A DNA stretch of 64,000 bases from Prosthecobacter debontii. Its GTDB lineage: Bacteria; Verrucomicrobiota; Verrucomicrobiia; Verrucomicrobiales; Akkermansiaceae. Positions 1-9,646 of the stretch are shown here, piece after piece. The notes under the pieces were generated by a model, which was not told the DNA's origin, ran no database searches, and saw only the letters and a list, made by a program, of their open reading frames with translations. The first letter of the stretch is position 1; each line of letters begins with the position of its first letter. The stretch covers positions 1 through 64,000 of the forward strand of contig CAMCBV010000011.1 of assembly GCA_945873125.1 (NCBI GenBank). Direction: 5' to 3'. Position numbers and translations under genes: made by a program.

Positions 1-92
1 TCGAAACGGCGGGCCACCTGTTCACGGGTGGTGTCGCCGCGATCATAGGCCTTGAGGATGCGCTGCCGGAGATCCATTGAGATAGTTGCCAT
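1..92 (-). CDS. IS630-type transposase, N-terminal 30 residues (runs off the window)
   Basis: The minus strand reads from an ATG at 92 into the window edge without a stop. The peptide begins MATISMDLRQRILKAYDRGD and continues with TREQVARRF, which is the typical start of the helix-turn-helix DNA-binding domain of IS630-family transposases. A second in-frame Met at 77 gives the equally plausible start MDLRQR. Only the N-terminus is inside the window, so intactness, the DDE catalytic domain and the element ends cannot be judged. No terminal inverted repeat could be identified upstream. Confidence 0.6.
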   Translation of the reverse strand, partial: MATISMDLRQRILKAYDRGDTTREQVARRF

Positions 93-245
93 GGGCGCAC
101 CATAGCATGGTATCTTGAAACGGCTACAGTTTTATTTAAAATGCTCTAAGGCGTAATTTTTTGATTCGCGGCTTGGAATAACTGTCAAAAAAAAATTATG
201 AATTCCTGTCATTTGATTTTTGGATTTTGATCCGTTTTAGAAAAT

Positions 246-266
246 CCTCACTTTAACTAAGTGAGG
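246..266 (-). terminator. Candidate intrinsic terminator
   Basis: Perfect 8-bp stem CCTCACTT/AAGTGAGG with a 5-nt loop. Read on the minus strand it is followed by ATTTTC, so it could end transcription of the secreted-protein gene that stops at 375, about 110 nt upstream. The T-run is short, so this is only a candidate. Confidence 0.4.
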
Positions 267-312
267 TAACGCTTTGAAAACATAACTCCATGCGAATGGC
301 TAGCTTGTCGGG

Positions 313-330
313 GCGCGAGTGGACTCGCGC
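313..330. other. GC-rich hairpin in the intergenic region
   Basis: GCGCGAGTGGACTCGCGC forms a 7-bp stem (GCGCGAG/CTCGCGC) with a TGGA loop, followed on the plus strand by GGTCCATTTTTTC. It resembles a plus-strand intrinsic terminator, but no plus-strand gene ends here inside the window. The gap from 93 to 374 holds nothing else recognisable. Confidence 0.4.
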
Positions 331-374
331 GGTCCATTTTTTCATCCTATGACTCACAGAGTCACTCTTGAAAA

Positions 375-989
375 TCAGCGGAGGAAGACTCGCCCTTTTT
401 TGATCAGGGCAACCGGCTCTTTTTTCTCACCCATTGCCTCAGGTGCGGCGACGTTTGCTTTTGACTCGATCGCGGCAGCTTTGCCCTCCTGACCGAGCTC
501 GCGGACGACTGCGTTGGAAGTTTCTCCTTGCTGAAGCAAGGTCCTGGGACCTCCGGTCGTGGAATACATGATCGTGACCTCATCGTCACCCCCACCGCGC
601 TTGACCCATTCGATGGGCACTCCGTTCCCGCCGTCAGCATCGGTGGGGCCGTCTACGATTTCTTGGTTCTCCACCGCATCGCCGGAATCCACAACCACGT
701 TCTCATCAACCTGACCACCTTCTTCGGGTACAACCCCCTCGGAATCGGTATCCACTACCGAATCATCGATCGTGATTGGTTCTTCAAAAGGCCCTGGAAA
801 AATGCACGGACCCTCGACATCCGGATTCATCGGACGGGGATCGAATCCTTCACAAACGACGATTTCCGGAATCACGGTGACCGCTTCTTCCGCAAAAGCG
901 AAAGAACCCGCAACCATGGAGGTGATGCAAATTAGCGAGGTAAGTTTCGATTGAATTTTCATGTTTTTAGTTTGGGGGGATTTACGCAT
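375..989 (-). CDS. Acidic secreted protein of unknown function
   Basis: 204 residues. The N-terminus carries a signal peptide (hydrophobic stretch about residues 15-31, predicted cleavage after SFAFA), so the protein should be exported. The mature part is very acidic in its first half (about residues 55-115, rich in Asp, Glu and Val) and ends in a basic tail (KKGRVFLR); three Cys/Pro-rich turns follow the signal. No family is recognised and no catalytic motif is visible. Two starts are possible: ATG at 989, with AGGCGG 12 nt upstream, or ATG at 962, which gives a shorter standard signal peptide. It lies alone between the transposase fragment and a nitrilase-family gene. Confidence 0.55.
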   Translation of the reverse strand: MRKSPQTKNMKIQSKLTSLICITSMVAGSFAFAEEAVTVIPEIVVCEGFDPRPMNPDVEGPCIFPGPFEEPITIDDSVVDTDSEGVVPEEGGQVDENVVVDSGDAVENQEIVDGPTDADGGNGVPIEWVKRGGGDDEVTIMYSTTGGPRTLLQQGETSNAVVRELGQEGKAAAIESKANVAAPEAMGEKKEPVALIKKGRVFLR

Positions 990-1263
990 ACACTCAGTTA
1001 TCCGCCTGTAGCTGAAAATCGGATCAGTTTTTTTACAAAAAAGATTGGGCAGATTCTTTCATATCAATCCGCCGCCTGACCCTGACGGAACTGTTCCGCC
1101 CCTCACGGAAGTTCGGAAGTAACCGTCTGTGATCCATTGATCTTAAAATGGATTTGCATCAAACAGCCGGAATCATGCGTCGTAGGATTACCGGACAAGA
1201 CGTGCGGGAATGAATGATCCTACGTCTCGGACTTCAAGCTTCGCATTACCCTCAATTGGAACC

Positions 1264-2286
1264 CTAAAAATCTCCCTCACGGGTTGAGGCATCGCAGTGC
1301 ACCCTGAGCTCGAACAAATCGGTACGTCTATCCATCAGCGGAGTCACCGAACCTGCTTCTCGAGAGCGGTAAAGATCAAGGATATCAAGATCTGCAACTA
1401 GCAAGGCTTCCACATTGGGATCCGCCTCCGCTTGAATGCCATCACGGGCGAATTCGAAATCGCATGGCGTGAAAACCGCCGCCTGTCCGTAGTGAACATT
1501 CATCGCCGCAACATTCGGCAAATTTCCAACCACTCCAGCTGTGACCACGTAGATCTGGTTTTCAATCGCGCGCGCCGCCGCACATTTTGTGACCCGCAAG
1601 TAGCCCTGACGATTGTCCGTACAATAGGGAACAAACAAGATTTCGATTCCCTGATCCGCCAGATAACGCGCCGCTTCGGGAAACTCGACGTCATAACAGA
1701 TCAAAATCCCTATCTTTGCCTTTGGCGTCTCGATGACATGAAGTTGGTTACCACCGGAAATTCCCCAACACGATTTTTCCCACGGCGTAATATGAAGTTT
1801 CGGTTGGGAAACGAATGTGCCATCTGGGCGAAATAGCATGGATTCGTTTTGCAAACTTCCGTCATCTTTGAGCACGGGATGCGAACCGGCAATGATGTGG
1901 GTTTGAAAATCGCGCGCCAAGGATGACATGAGTTCACGAAATTCCGGCGCCAGCTCCGCCAACTTTCGAATCCCCTCTTCTGCCGGAACGGACTCCATCC
2001 CGGAAAGCAACTGCACTGAGAAAAATTCCGGAAACAGCACATAGTCCACCCCGTAATCCAGACCCGCTGTTTCCACAAAATATCTCACCTGCGCCGCAAA
2101 CTCATCGAAATCGGCAATTTTCCGCATCTGATACTGCACACAAGCCACACGAACTTTTCGATCTTGTTCTCCCGGTGTTCCAAGCAGGTATTTCTCTCCC
2201 CCGATCTCAAATTTCCTCGGTTCCATATCGGCGACCTTCGTTGAATCGGCCCTATCAGGCAATACCAAGATGCGATGCTCTCCCAC
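1264..2286 (-). CDS. Carbon-nitrogen hydrolase (nitrilase superfamily)
   Basis: 340 residues from a GTG at 2286, or 320 from an ATG at 2226; the ATG version leaves a cleaner intergenic gap to the divergent nuoB. The nitrilase catalytic triad is visible: E87 in LFPEFFS, K163 in PKLHITPWE and C197 in [11 protein letters not shown] (numbering from GTG). These enzymes hydrolyse C-N bonds of amides or nitriles through a cysteine thioester; substrate cannot be predicted here. The protein is about 40-60 residues longer than simple omega-amidases, mostly at the N-terminus. It is cytoplasmic (no signal). It is transcribed alone, away from nuoB. Confidence 0.85.
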   Translation of the reverse strand: MGEHRILVLPDRADSTKVADMEPRKFEIGGEKYLLGTPGEQDRKVRVACVQYQMRKIADFDEFAAQVRYFVETAGLDYGVDYVLFPEFFSVQLLSGMESVPAEEGIRKLAELAPEFRELMSSLARDFQTHIIAGSHPVLKDDGSLQNESMLFRPDGTFVSQPKLHITPWEKSCWGISGGNQLHVIETPKAKIGILICYDVEFPEAARYLADQGIEILFVPYCTDNRQGYLRVTKCAAARAIENQIYVVTAGVVGNLPNVAAMNVHYGQAAVFTPCDFEFARDGIQAEADPNVEALLVADLDILDLYRSREAGSVTPLMDRRTDLFELRVHCDASTREGDF

Positions 2287-2401
2287 AAGTCATGGTTTAT
2301 CCAGTGTATCCCCCCGTCAGAGCCTGATTGTGAAAAATTTCACAATCGACTTGAGACATCGGGCACAAGCGACCATCCTTTCGTCGAAGCCACGCCGCAC
2401 C

Positions 2402-2938
2402 ATGGAAAGCACCGACACTGTCCCAACTTACGCCGCCTACGATTCCAAGATCGAGGGCAACATCATCTTCACCCGTGTCGATGCCGCGATCAACTGGATG
2501 AGAAAGAACTCTCTCTGGCCCATGCCGATGGGACTTGCCTGCTGCGCCATCGAGTTGATGGCAACCGCTTCTTCGCGTTTTGACATCTCACGCTTCGGCA
2601 TGGAAGTCATGCGTTTTTCTCCCCGTCAGGCGGATGTCATGATCGTCGCCGGCACCGTGACTTACAAAATGGCTCTCGCCGTGAAACGTGTCTGGGATCA
2701 GATGCCTGAGCCTAAATGGTGCATTGCGATGGGTGCTTGCGCCTCGTCCGGCGGCATGTACCGCTCCTATGCGGTACTTCAAGGCATCGATCAGATCATT
2801 CCGGTGGACGTTTACATTTCCGGCTGTCCTCCGCGTCCGGAGGCACTCATCGAAGGCCTGATGAAACTCCAGGAAAAAATCGATAAAGAACATTCCACCC
2901 AAGATCAGAAAAAAACCTTCTTCGAAGACAAGGCCTGA
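2402..2938 (+). CDS. nuoB: NADH-quinone oxidoreductase subunit B
   Basis: 178 residues. NuoB carries the terminal N2 [4Fe-4S] cluster of respiratory complex I and passes electrons to quinone. All four ligands are present: tandem C47-C48 (GLACCAIEL), C113 (MGACASSGG) and C142 (SGCPPRPEA). The start at 2402 (MESTDTVPT) was chosen over an open frame reaching back to 2270 because the earlier residues are not NuoB-like. It is followed 46 nt downstream by nuoC, but nuoA is not upstream: a divergent nitrilase gene is there instead. No Shine-Dalgarno sequence is visible. Confidence 0.95.
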   Translation: MESTDTVPTYAAYDSKIEGNIIFTRVDAAINWMRKNSLWPMPMGLACCAIELMATASSRFDISRFGMEVMRFSPRQADVMIVAGTVTYKMALAVKRVWDQMPEPKWCIAMGACASSGGMYRSYAVLQGIDQIIPVDVYISGCPPRPEALIEGLMKLQEKIDKEHSTQDQKKTFFEDKA

Positions 2939-2984
2939 AACCGTTCAACCCACTAACCCTTTTTCCAACCCACTCTCTCCATTC

Positions 2985-3575
2985 ATGTCAGCAACCCCCA
3001 TCAGCCAAGTTGCCGCAAGCGATCTTACCACCCTACGCGACGCTCTCGGAAAAGGCATTATCTCCGAACTCGAATTCCGCGGCGAGCACACGCTTGTCCT
3101 GACGCTTGAAGCGCTGCCAAAAGCTCTTGCGCTCTGCAAGAAAACGCTGAATTACGAAATGTTGTTGGACATCTCCTCGCTCGATCATTTCGGTGAGGAT
3201 CCGCGCTTTGAAGTCGTGTATGAACTCGCTTCACTCGACGACACCCGCCACCTTCGCCTGAAAGCAAAAGTTTCCGAAGACGAAGCGGTTCCGACGGCGA
3301 TCCATCTGTGGGCTGCTGCCGACTGGCACGAACGCGAGATATGGGATATGATGGGCATACCTTTCAGCGATCATCCGAATCTCAAGCGCATCCTCATGTG
3401 GGAGGGCTATCCATTCTTTCCGTTGCGTAAAGACTTCCCGCTCGCTGGGCGTCCAACCGACATGCCGGACGTCGCCTTCACCGGCGTCGCGCCACTTGAG
3501 GGTGGACCATTCGTCACCGCTCCGGGTGCGGATACCGTTGCCAAACGCGAGCCTCACGCGAGACACCAGGAGTAA
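2985..3575 (+). CDS. nuoC: NADH-quinone oxidoreductase subunit C
   Basis: 196 residues, matching the 30-kDa subunit of complex I. The family signature is clear: HEREIWDMMGIPFSDHPNL followed by KRILMWEGY and FPLRKDFPL. NuoC is part of the peripheral arm near the NuoB/NuoD quinone-reduction site and binds no cofactor. In most bacteria nuoD follows or is fused; here the next gene is a rhomboid protease, so the remaining complex I genes must be elsewhere. The start ATG at 2985 has no Shine-Dalgarno sequence. Confidence 0.95.
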   Translation: MSATPISQVAASDLTTLRDALGKGIISELEFRGEHTLVLTLEALPKALALCKKTLNYEMLLDISSLDHFGEDPRFEVVYELASLDDTRHLRLKAKVSEDEAVPTAIHLWAAADWHEREIWDMMGIPFSDHPNLKRILMWEGYPFFPLRKDFPLAGRPTDMPDVAFTGVAPLEGGPFVTAPGADTVAKREPHARHQE

Positions 3576-3596
3576 TCCGGAATTTTCATTTTCCTT

Positions 3597-4286
3597 GTGA
3601 AAAAAAGGTTGGAAAGAAGCGTTTTCTTATTGGGAAACGCCCCTGTAACCTGGATCATCATTGCGTCTTTCATCGGCTTCCAAACCGTTCCAAGCCTACT
3701 GCATGAGTTGGAATCCGCTCAAAGACTCTTTGGCCTGAACCGGCAAGCTTTGGCAGAAGGTAAAATCCATCAGATACTCAGTTATATTCTCATCCATGGC
3801 AGCTGGACTCATCTGTTCTTGAACATTGCCGCCATTTTACTCCTTGGTTCCAAGCTGGAAAATACCCTTGAACGGCGAGAGATCATACGCCTCACCCTTT
3901 ATGCAACTCTAGGCGGAGCCTTGGTCTTTCTTTTACTTTCTCCCAGCAACCAAACCCTAGTCGGATCCTCTCCTCTCTGTTTCGCCTACCTACTGATGCT
4001 GACCACTCTCTCACCGGAATCAAAATTTTTTCCCGTCTTTCTCAGCGGTAAAACTCTCGGCATGGCCATCATGCTTTCCAACCTTTTATTCGCGGTTCTC
4101 AACCCCGCCCTTCCCACGGGAGCCATCGCAAAATTCGGACAGGAAATCGCGAATCACATCCCGAATCTTTTCAATACCTCACATGCCTGCCACTTGGGTG
4201 GTTCATTGGTGGGTTGGATTTACGGAATCCACATGCTTCGTCCGCGCGTCTCGCTCAAAACCCTACAACAACGGCGAAAACGGTAA
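3597..4286 (+). CDS. Rhomboid-family intramembrane serine protease
   Basis: 229 residues, GTG start, about six hydrophobic segments, placing it in the inner membrane. Rhomboid landmarks are present: HGSWTHLFLN with H71 and N76 in the second helix region, GSSP at 123-126 where S125 aligns with the catalytic Ser of GxSG, and HLGG at 199-202 supplying the catalytic His. The usual Gly after the Ser is replaced by Pro, which is unusual, so activity is likely but not certain. Rhomboids cut single-pass membrane proteins within the bilayer. It starts 21 nt after nuoC and may be co-transcribed, though no functional link to complex I is apparent. Confidence 0.8.
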   Translation: MKKRLERSVFLLGNAPVTWIIIASFIGFQTVPSLLHELESAQRLFGLNRQALAEGKIHQILSYILIHGSWTHLFLNIAAILLLGSKLENTLERREIIRLTLYATLGGALVFLLLSPSNQTLVGSSPLCFAYLLMLTTLSPESKFFPVFLSGKTLGMAIMLSNLLFAVLNPALPTGAIAKFGQEIANHIPNLFNTSHACHLGGSLVGWIYGIHMLRPRVSLKTLQQRRKR

Positions 4287-4345
4287 TTTCCTTTGCAGGC
4301 ATGGCATGGGCGGGTAGGAAGATCGTCTTCAGGAGTTAGCAAACT

Positions 4346-6958
4346 ATGAGTATTTCAAAGCGTGGCGTTTTTTATGTGATGGTGTTCTTCTCAGGTTTTG
4401 CTGGGTTGCTCTACCAGATTCTATGGATGAGACAGTTGGGCTTGCTGTTAGGAAATAGCTCTCACGCGGCAGCTATTACGCTCGGAGTGTTTTTTCTCGG
4501 ACTCGCCGGGGGAAGCTGGTTTTGGGGAAACCGATGCGAACGTCTGCCCCACCTTCTGCGTACTTACGCATGGCTGGAGATCGGGATCGGCATTTGTGGA
4601 ATTTTCTTCTTACTCATCCTGAACTACTTCCATGGCATCTACCCCATGATTTATCAGGCGGTCGGACCGGGAGGAAATCTGCTTGCTATGAAATGCTTGT
4701 TAACCTGGCTCATGGTTTTTCCTCCCTCGTTTTTGATGGGAGGAACCATTCCCGTCCTCGGACAATTTCTCATCAAGAGCCGAAGCGCCTTCGGAACAAC
4801 ATCTGCAAAAATCTACGGAATTAATACGGTCGGTGCCGCTCTCGGAGCATTTCTGACCGGCTTTTTTTTCATCGTTCTGCTGGGCTTCAAGCAGACCTGC
4901 TTTCTGGGAATTGCCATCTCCTTGATCATCGCCGCGGTTTCATTTTTTCTTGCCCGTAAGCCCGAACCCGCTCTCGAGGAGGATCCGGTCACCGCCCCGG
5001 ATGAAAAACAGAATTCATCAAGAAAATCGTCTCCTGGGAAAAAGGATATTGGCGTGGCACTCATCGAAAAGACCCACGCCGCATCGCGATTCTCAATCTA
5101 CGCATTTGCTTTTATTTCAGGCTTCAACGTGCTCGCGCTTGAAGTGATCTGGACCCGGATGTTTGCCCAAGTTCATGAAAACTCGGTCTACAGCTTTTCC
5201 ACGGTTCTGATCGTGGTCCTGATCTCCCTGGCTCTCGGGGCGCTATTGGCATCGTGGCTGGCGAAGCGAAATACCCATCCTCTCAAAACTCTGTTTTTCC
5301 TGATGATCTTGAGCGGGATCAGCGTTTGCATTTCACCCTCCGTCTTTTTTTCCATTACCGATAAGCTGCAGATGATTGCGACCGATATGTCGTTTGGGAG
5401 TTACGTCTGGAATCTCTTTAAAACAGGTTTTGCTGCCATTGGCATACCTTCTTTCATACTGGGAACGGTTTTTCCTTTTCTCATGAAAAGCGAAGAGCGC
5501 TATGCGAATCAACCGGGAAAAAGCATCGGTATCCTCTCGGCCATCAACACTTTAGGAGCAATTTTAGGCTCGCTGATCTGCGGCTTTGTTTTGCTTAAAT
5601 ATTTAGGGATGTGGCGCTCTGTTCAGATCATCGCCGCATCGTATTTCCTTGTCGCGTTGATCATGCCACTTGGTAAAAGCGCACTCTACGGCGCGACAAA
5701 AACCGTCACCGCCTTCATGCTTGTCATTTGTTTTACCATCCTCAACCCCGCAAATCTTCCTGTAACAGGAACCATTCCCGGCGCGGCACCGGAGTCCCTT
5801 GTGGAAGTCTGGGAGGCAAGTGACAATACCGTTTCCGTTGTAAAAACCGACATCGGTGGGCACTCCATCAAAATCAATTCCAGCTACAGCCTTGGATCAA
5901 GCGCCTCTGCAATGTCGCAAATTTTCCAGACTCGGATCCCGCTCCTTGCTTATCCGGAAACCGGAAGCGTCTTCTACCTCGGCATGGGCACAGGCGCTAC
6001 AGCGGGCGAGGCTTTGAACAAAGAGGATTTCAAAAACATTCACAAGGTCGTGGTCTGTGAACTGTCACCAGAAGTCGTGACCGCTTCTAAAAAATATTTC
6101 ACCGGAAAAACCGACGGTATCGATCACACCCATGGCTTGTTCAACGATCCCAGAGCAAGGGTTTTGGTCGAAGACGGAAGAAATCATCTGATGGCGACAG
6201 AAGAAAAGTTTGATATGATCAATGCCGATCTGTTTCTGCCCTATCAGCGTGGTACCGGAAGTCTTTATAGCCTCGAGCATTTTCAATCCGCAAAAAAACA
6301 CCTCAATCCGGGCGGTGTATTCGTGCAATGGCTGCCGCTTTATCAGGTCTCTGAATATGAATTCGGCGTCATCGCCCGAACCATGTTGGAGGCCTTTGAC
6401 CAAGTCACCCTGTGGCGACACAACTTCCAGCCCGGCTCGGAAATCGTCGCACTGGTCGGCCACCAGAATCGGTCCCCGCTACCCGCTTGTGATTTTGATG
6501 CAAAAAATGAGAAGCGGGAGGCTGTCCAAGGCGCCGATTACACGGACATCCACCAATTGCTCCTACCCATCAATGAGCAGACCATCCTCTTGTTCTACTG
6601 CGGTAATGTGAGCGCATCGCGGCATTTGTTCAAAAGCTACCCCGTCAATACCGACGACAGGCCGGTCATCGAATACAAGACGCCGCGCTCACTGCATCGT
6701 AAGAAAAATGGAGAAAATCCACAATTTGTCGCCGAAAAATTCTCCAGGCTGGTTGATCAATTGTTGGAAGCCACTCCTCCCATGACCGATCCCATGCTCG
6801 CCGGCCGAAACCTTCAAAACCGAAATCTTCCGCTCGCCGGTGCCTCTTTCCACAAAGCCCACATTGCTTGGGCATCCCATGATCAAACATCATGGAAGCA
6901 AAACTGGCAGGATTTCCTCAAGCACTGGGTCGAGCCTGATGCTGCGACTCAGGAGTAG
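4346..6958 (+). CDS. Multi-spanning membrane protein fused to a spermidine-synthase-like domain
   Basis: 870 residues. The first about 470 residues are hydrophobic with many membrane segments in two halves split by a charged loop (about 210-245); the C-terminal half is a Rossmann methyltransferase-like domain of the spermidine/spermine synthase type. Its nucleotide loop is YLGMGTGATAGEAL (about 544-557), followed by an EDGRNHL motif (about 609) and DLFLPYQRGTGSLYS (about 626). Such fusions are widespread but their substrates are mostly unknown, and polyamine synthesis should not be assumed. This is one of the few genes here with a strong ribosome-binding site (CAGGAG, 10 nt before ATG). Transcribed with the preceding rhomboid gene direction, 59 nt apart. 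Confidence 0.8.
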   Translation: MSISKRGVFYVMVFFSGFAGLLYQILWMRQLGLLLGNSSHAAAITLGVFFLGLAGGSWFWGNRCERLPHLLRTYAWLEIGIGICGIFFLLILNYFHGIYPMIYQAVGPGGNLLAMKCLLTWLMVFPPSFLMGGTIPVLGQFLIKSRSAFGTTSAKIYGINTVGAALGAFLTGFFFIVLLGFKQTCFLGIAISLIIAAVSFFLARKPEPALEEDPVTAPDEKQNSSRKSSPGKKDIGVALIEKTHAASRFSIYAFAFISGFNVLALEVIWTRMFAQVHENSVYSFSTVLIVVLISLALGALLASWLAKRNTHPLKTLFFLMILSGISVCISPSVFFSITDKLQMIATDMSFGSYVWNLFKTGFAAIGIPSFILGTVFPFLMKSEERYANQPGKSIGILSAINTLGAILGSLICGFVLLKYLGMWRSVQIIAASYFLVALIMPLGKSALYGATKTVTAFMLVICFTILNPANLPVTGTIPGAAPESLVEVWEASDNTVSVVKTDIGGHSIKINSSYSLGSSASAMSQIFQTRIPLLAYPETGSVFYLGMGTGATAGEALNKEDFKNIHKVVVCELSPEVVTASKKYFTGKTDGIDHTHGLFNDPRARVLVEDGRNHLMATEEKFDMINADLFLPYQRGTGSLYSLEHFQSAKKHLNPGGVFVQWLPLYQVSEYEFGVIARTMLEAFDQVTLWRHNFQPGSEIVALVGHQNRSPLPACDFDAKNEKREAVQGADYTDIHQLLLPINEQTILLFYCGNVSASRHLFKSYPVNTDDRPVIEYKTPRSLHRKKNGENPQFVAEKFSRLVDQLLEATPPMTDPMLAGRNLQNRNLPLAGASFHKAHIAWASHDQTSWKQNWQDFLKHWVEPDAATQE

Positions 6959-7106
6959 AATCGTGATAACGGGCATTTTGGCCCTTCAATCGAAAAATCC
7001 CCAGAATTGGAAATTCAAGTCGGAGATTGAACTCCTATGACATAACGATCCGGAATCTTTCCTCTCGCTGGATATCGGAAATTCATCATAGGATCTTTCC
7101 AACCTC

Positions 7107-9500
7107 ATGAAACCCAATCCATTTTTACTCGGTATCCTTCTCAGTGGACTCACTTTCGCCGCCGGGCCCAAAGTGGCTTTGAAAAACATTGACCTGACAA
7201 AGGGAGAACAAATTCCCGCAGAATCGAATCATTACTGGACATTGGGTGCCACCGGCGCGCGAGGCTGGATGTTTTGCGATAAACTCACCACGATCGATGC
7301 TCGGCAAATCGCCATTGTCGAAGTCTCACCCGGCTCACCAGCCGCAGGAGTTCTTCAAAAAGGCGATGTCATTCTCGGTGTGGCTGGTAAACCGTTTTCT
7401 TACGATCCACGCCCAGAATTTGGTAAAGCACTCACCACCGCTGAATCCGATGCAGGGAAAGGAGAACTGAAGTTAACCCGATGGCGCGAGGGAAAAACCG
7501 AAGAAGTTATCGTCAAACTTCCCGTCCTCGGAGACTACAGCGCAACAGCTCCATTCAACTGTCCGAAATCTAAACGCATTCTGGAAAGCGGCTGCGAAGC
7601 TTTGGCAAAGCGCATGGAGACAGCCGGTTATGACCGAACCCAAAGCCCTGTGACCCGCGCACTTAACGCTCATGCCCTGTTAGCCAGCGGAAATCCCAAA
7701 TATCTGCCCATCGTTAAAAAAGAGGCCGAGTGGGCCGCAGGTTTCTCAAACGATGGAATGCAAACCTGGTATTATGGTTATGTCCTGTCATTCCTCTCCG
7801 ATTACAAAATAGTCACCGGTGACGATTCCATCATGCCTGGCTTGACCCGTATCGCCATGGAGGCAGCAAAAGGTCAGAGCAACGTTGGCTCATGGGGCCA
7901 TAAATTCGCACGACCCGATGGTGGACTCTTCGGCTACGGCATGATGAACGCACCCGGCGTGCCTCTCACCACTTCACTCGTACTAGCTCGCGCCGCAGGC
8001 CTGAAAGATCCGGCCATCGACCTCGCCATCGATCGCAGCACGAAATTGCTCCGCTTCTACACAGGTAAAGGCTCCATCCCCTACGGCGACCATGACGCAT
8101 GGATACAAAATCATGATGATAATGGTAAAAACGGTATGGCAGCGGTCTTGTTTGGTTTGTTAGATGAAACCAAATCTGCAGAGTATTTTTCCCGCATGAG
8201 CCTTGCCTGCCATGGTGCGGAACGCGACACCGGACACACCGGAAATTTCTGGAATATGACCTGGGCAGTGCCGGGCGTCGTTCAATCCGGTCCGAACGCG
8301 ACAGGCGCATGGATGAAAGAATTCGGCGCATGGTATTTCGACCTGGCGCGTAATTCAAACTTCGCATTCCCCCATCAAGGGCCACCTGAACCAAAAGGAG
8401 ACTCCACCAAAAGCTGGGATTCAACCGGAGCTTTCCTGCTCGCCTACGCAATGCCTTTAAAGCAAACCTACTTGACAGGTAAGCACCCGAATAAAGTCAA
8501 GCAACTCAGCGCTACCGAAGCGAAAAGCATCGTAATTGATGGTCGCGGCTGGAATAACAAAGACCGTAACAGCGCATATGACCAAATGGATGGAGATGAG
8601 CTTTTAGAAAAGCTATCTAGCTGGTCACCCGTTGTTAGAGACCGTGCCGCGATGGCGCTCAACAGAAAAAAAGACACTCCGATTCCCACTTTGGTTGAAA
8701 TGTTGAAATCAGAAAATCTCAACACCCGCCTTGGCGCTTGTGTCACTCTCGGTTACCTCAAAGGAAAAGCTGAGCCTGCGATTCCCGCACTTCAATTAGC
8801 ACTAAAAGATAAAGATTTATGGATGCGGGTGAAAGCGACTGAGTCACTGGCCAATATCGGCAAGCCCGCTATGGTCGCATTACCAGAATTACTGGAAATC
8901 ATCGCCAAAGGACCCACCAAAGAAGATCCGCGCGGCATGGAACAGCGTTTCATTTCATCAATCGTGTTCGGAGAAATGCTCAGGAATTCGCTCGACGGTG
9001 TGGATAGGCAGAAACTATTCACAGCTGTTAGAGCCGGCTTAAAAAACGAGGACGGTCGCGCACGCGGCAGCATTTCCTCGGTTTACAAAAAACTTTCCTA
9101 TGAGGAAATCCAACCGCTCCTACCGGCGATTTTCGAAGCAGCTGCTGTCCCCTCACCCAGTGGTGAAATGTTTGCTGACGAAGTTCGTATCGCCGGGCTT
9201 CAAGTTTTAGCTACCCATCATGTCGAGGAAGGAATCCAAGCTTGCGTGGACTATGTGGGCAATCAGAACCCATGGGGTAGTCAGATTCGTACGGGCGTGA
9301 TCTTGAAAATCCTCCTATCATACGGCACTCATGCGAAGCCTACCATTCACGCACTCACCCAACTTGCGGATACCTTTTCCAAAGGTGAGAAGGCCTTCCC
9401 AAAAAATCTAAGCCTCCAGAAGGAAAAGGACGTCCGTGATGCCATCACCGCCATCGAAGCATCGACCGAAACTCCGGAACTCATCCGAATTAAAAAGTAG
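7107..9500 (+). CDS. Secreted PDZ / alpha-toroid / HEAT-repeat protein
   Basis: 797 residues with a signal peptide (cleavage near TFAAG, residue 19). Order of parts: a PDZ domain at about 65-145 (VEVSPGSPAAGVLQKGDVI), a conserved linker PVLGDYS...NCPKS, an all-helical region of about 155-460 with GDHDAW, DNGKNGMAA and a TGHTGNFWN motif, then HEAT-like repeats at about 495-640 (RDRAAMAL, LGACVTLGYLKG, RVKATESLANIG). It resembles a verrucomicrobial/planctomycetal family that I recall as DUF6288. It is a paralogue of the 1200-aa protein at 23.7-27.3 kb, sharing the linker and the HTG motif. Function is unknown; PDZ plus HEAT suggest protein or polymer binding in the periplasm. Confidence 0.7.
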   Translation: MKPNPFLLGILLSGLTFAAGPKVALKNIDLTKGEQIPAESNHYWTLGATGARGWMFCDKLTTIDARQIAIVEVSPGSPAAGVLQKGDVILGVAGKPFSYDPRPEFGKALTTAESDAGKGELKLTRWREGKTEEVIVKLPVLGDYSATAPFNCPKSKRILESGCEALAKRMETAGYDRTQSPVTRALNAHALLASGNPKYLPIVKKEAEWAAGFSNDGMQTWYYGYVLSFLSDYKIVTGDDSIMPGLTRIAMEAAKGQSNVGSWGHKFARPDGGLFGYGMMNAPGVPLTTSLVLARAAGLKDPAIDLAIDRSTKLLRFYTGKGSIPYGDHDAWIQNHDDNGKNGMAAVLFGLLDETKSAEYFSRMSLACHGAERDTGHTGNFWNMTWAVPGVVQSGPNATGAWMKEFGAWYFDLARNSNFAFPHQGPPEPKGDSTKSWDSTGAFLLAYAMPLKQTYLTGKHPNKVKQLSATEAKSIVIDGRGWNNKDRNSAYDQMDGDELLEKLSSWSPVVRDRAAMALNRKKDTPIPTLVEMLKSENLNTRLGACVTLGYLKGKAEPAIPALQLALKDKDLWMRVKATESLANIGKPAMVALPELLEIIAKGPTKEDPRGMEQRFISSIVFGEMLRNSLDGVDRQKLFTAVRAGLKNEDGRARGSISSVYKKLSYEEIQPLLPAIFEAAAVPSPSGEMFADEVRIAGLQVLATHHVEEGIQACVDYVGNQNPWGSQIRTGVILKILLSYGTHAKPTIHALTQLADTFSKGEKAFPKNLSLQKEKDVRDAITAIEASTETPELIRIKK

Positions 9501-9619
9501 CATGCGCGGCCTTCGCGGCCTGACAGCGCGATCGGGAAGCTGGGACTTTTCATTCCAAATATGAAGTGGATTGGGTTTTTATCCCGGGATTCGGAGAGTG
9601 AACGCATGAACTGTCACGG

Positions 9620-9638
9620 CATCACGTTACCCGTGATG
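9620..9638. terminator. Hairpin between convergent genes
   Basis: CATCACG/CGTGATG form a perfect 7-bp stem with a TTACC loop between the convergent ends of the PDZ/HEAT gene (9500) and the SGNH hydrolase (9647). There is no T-run, so termination is a guess from position. Confidence 0.3.
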
Positions 9639-9646
9639 TGAGCCGA

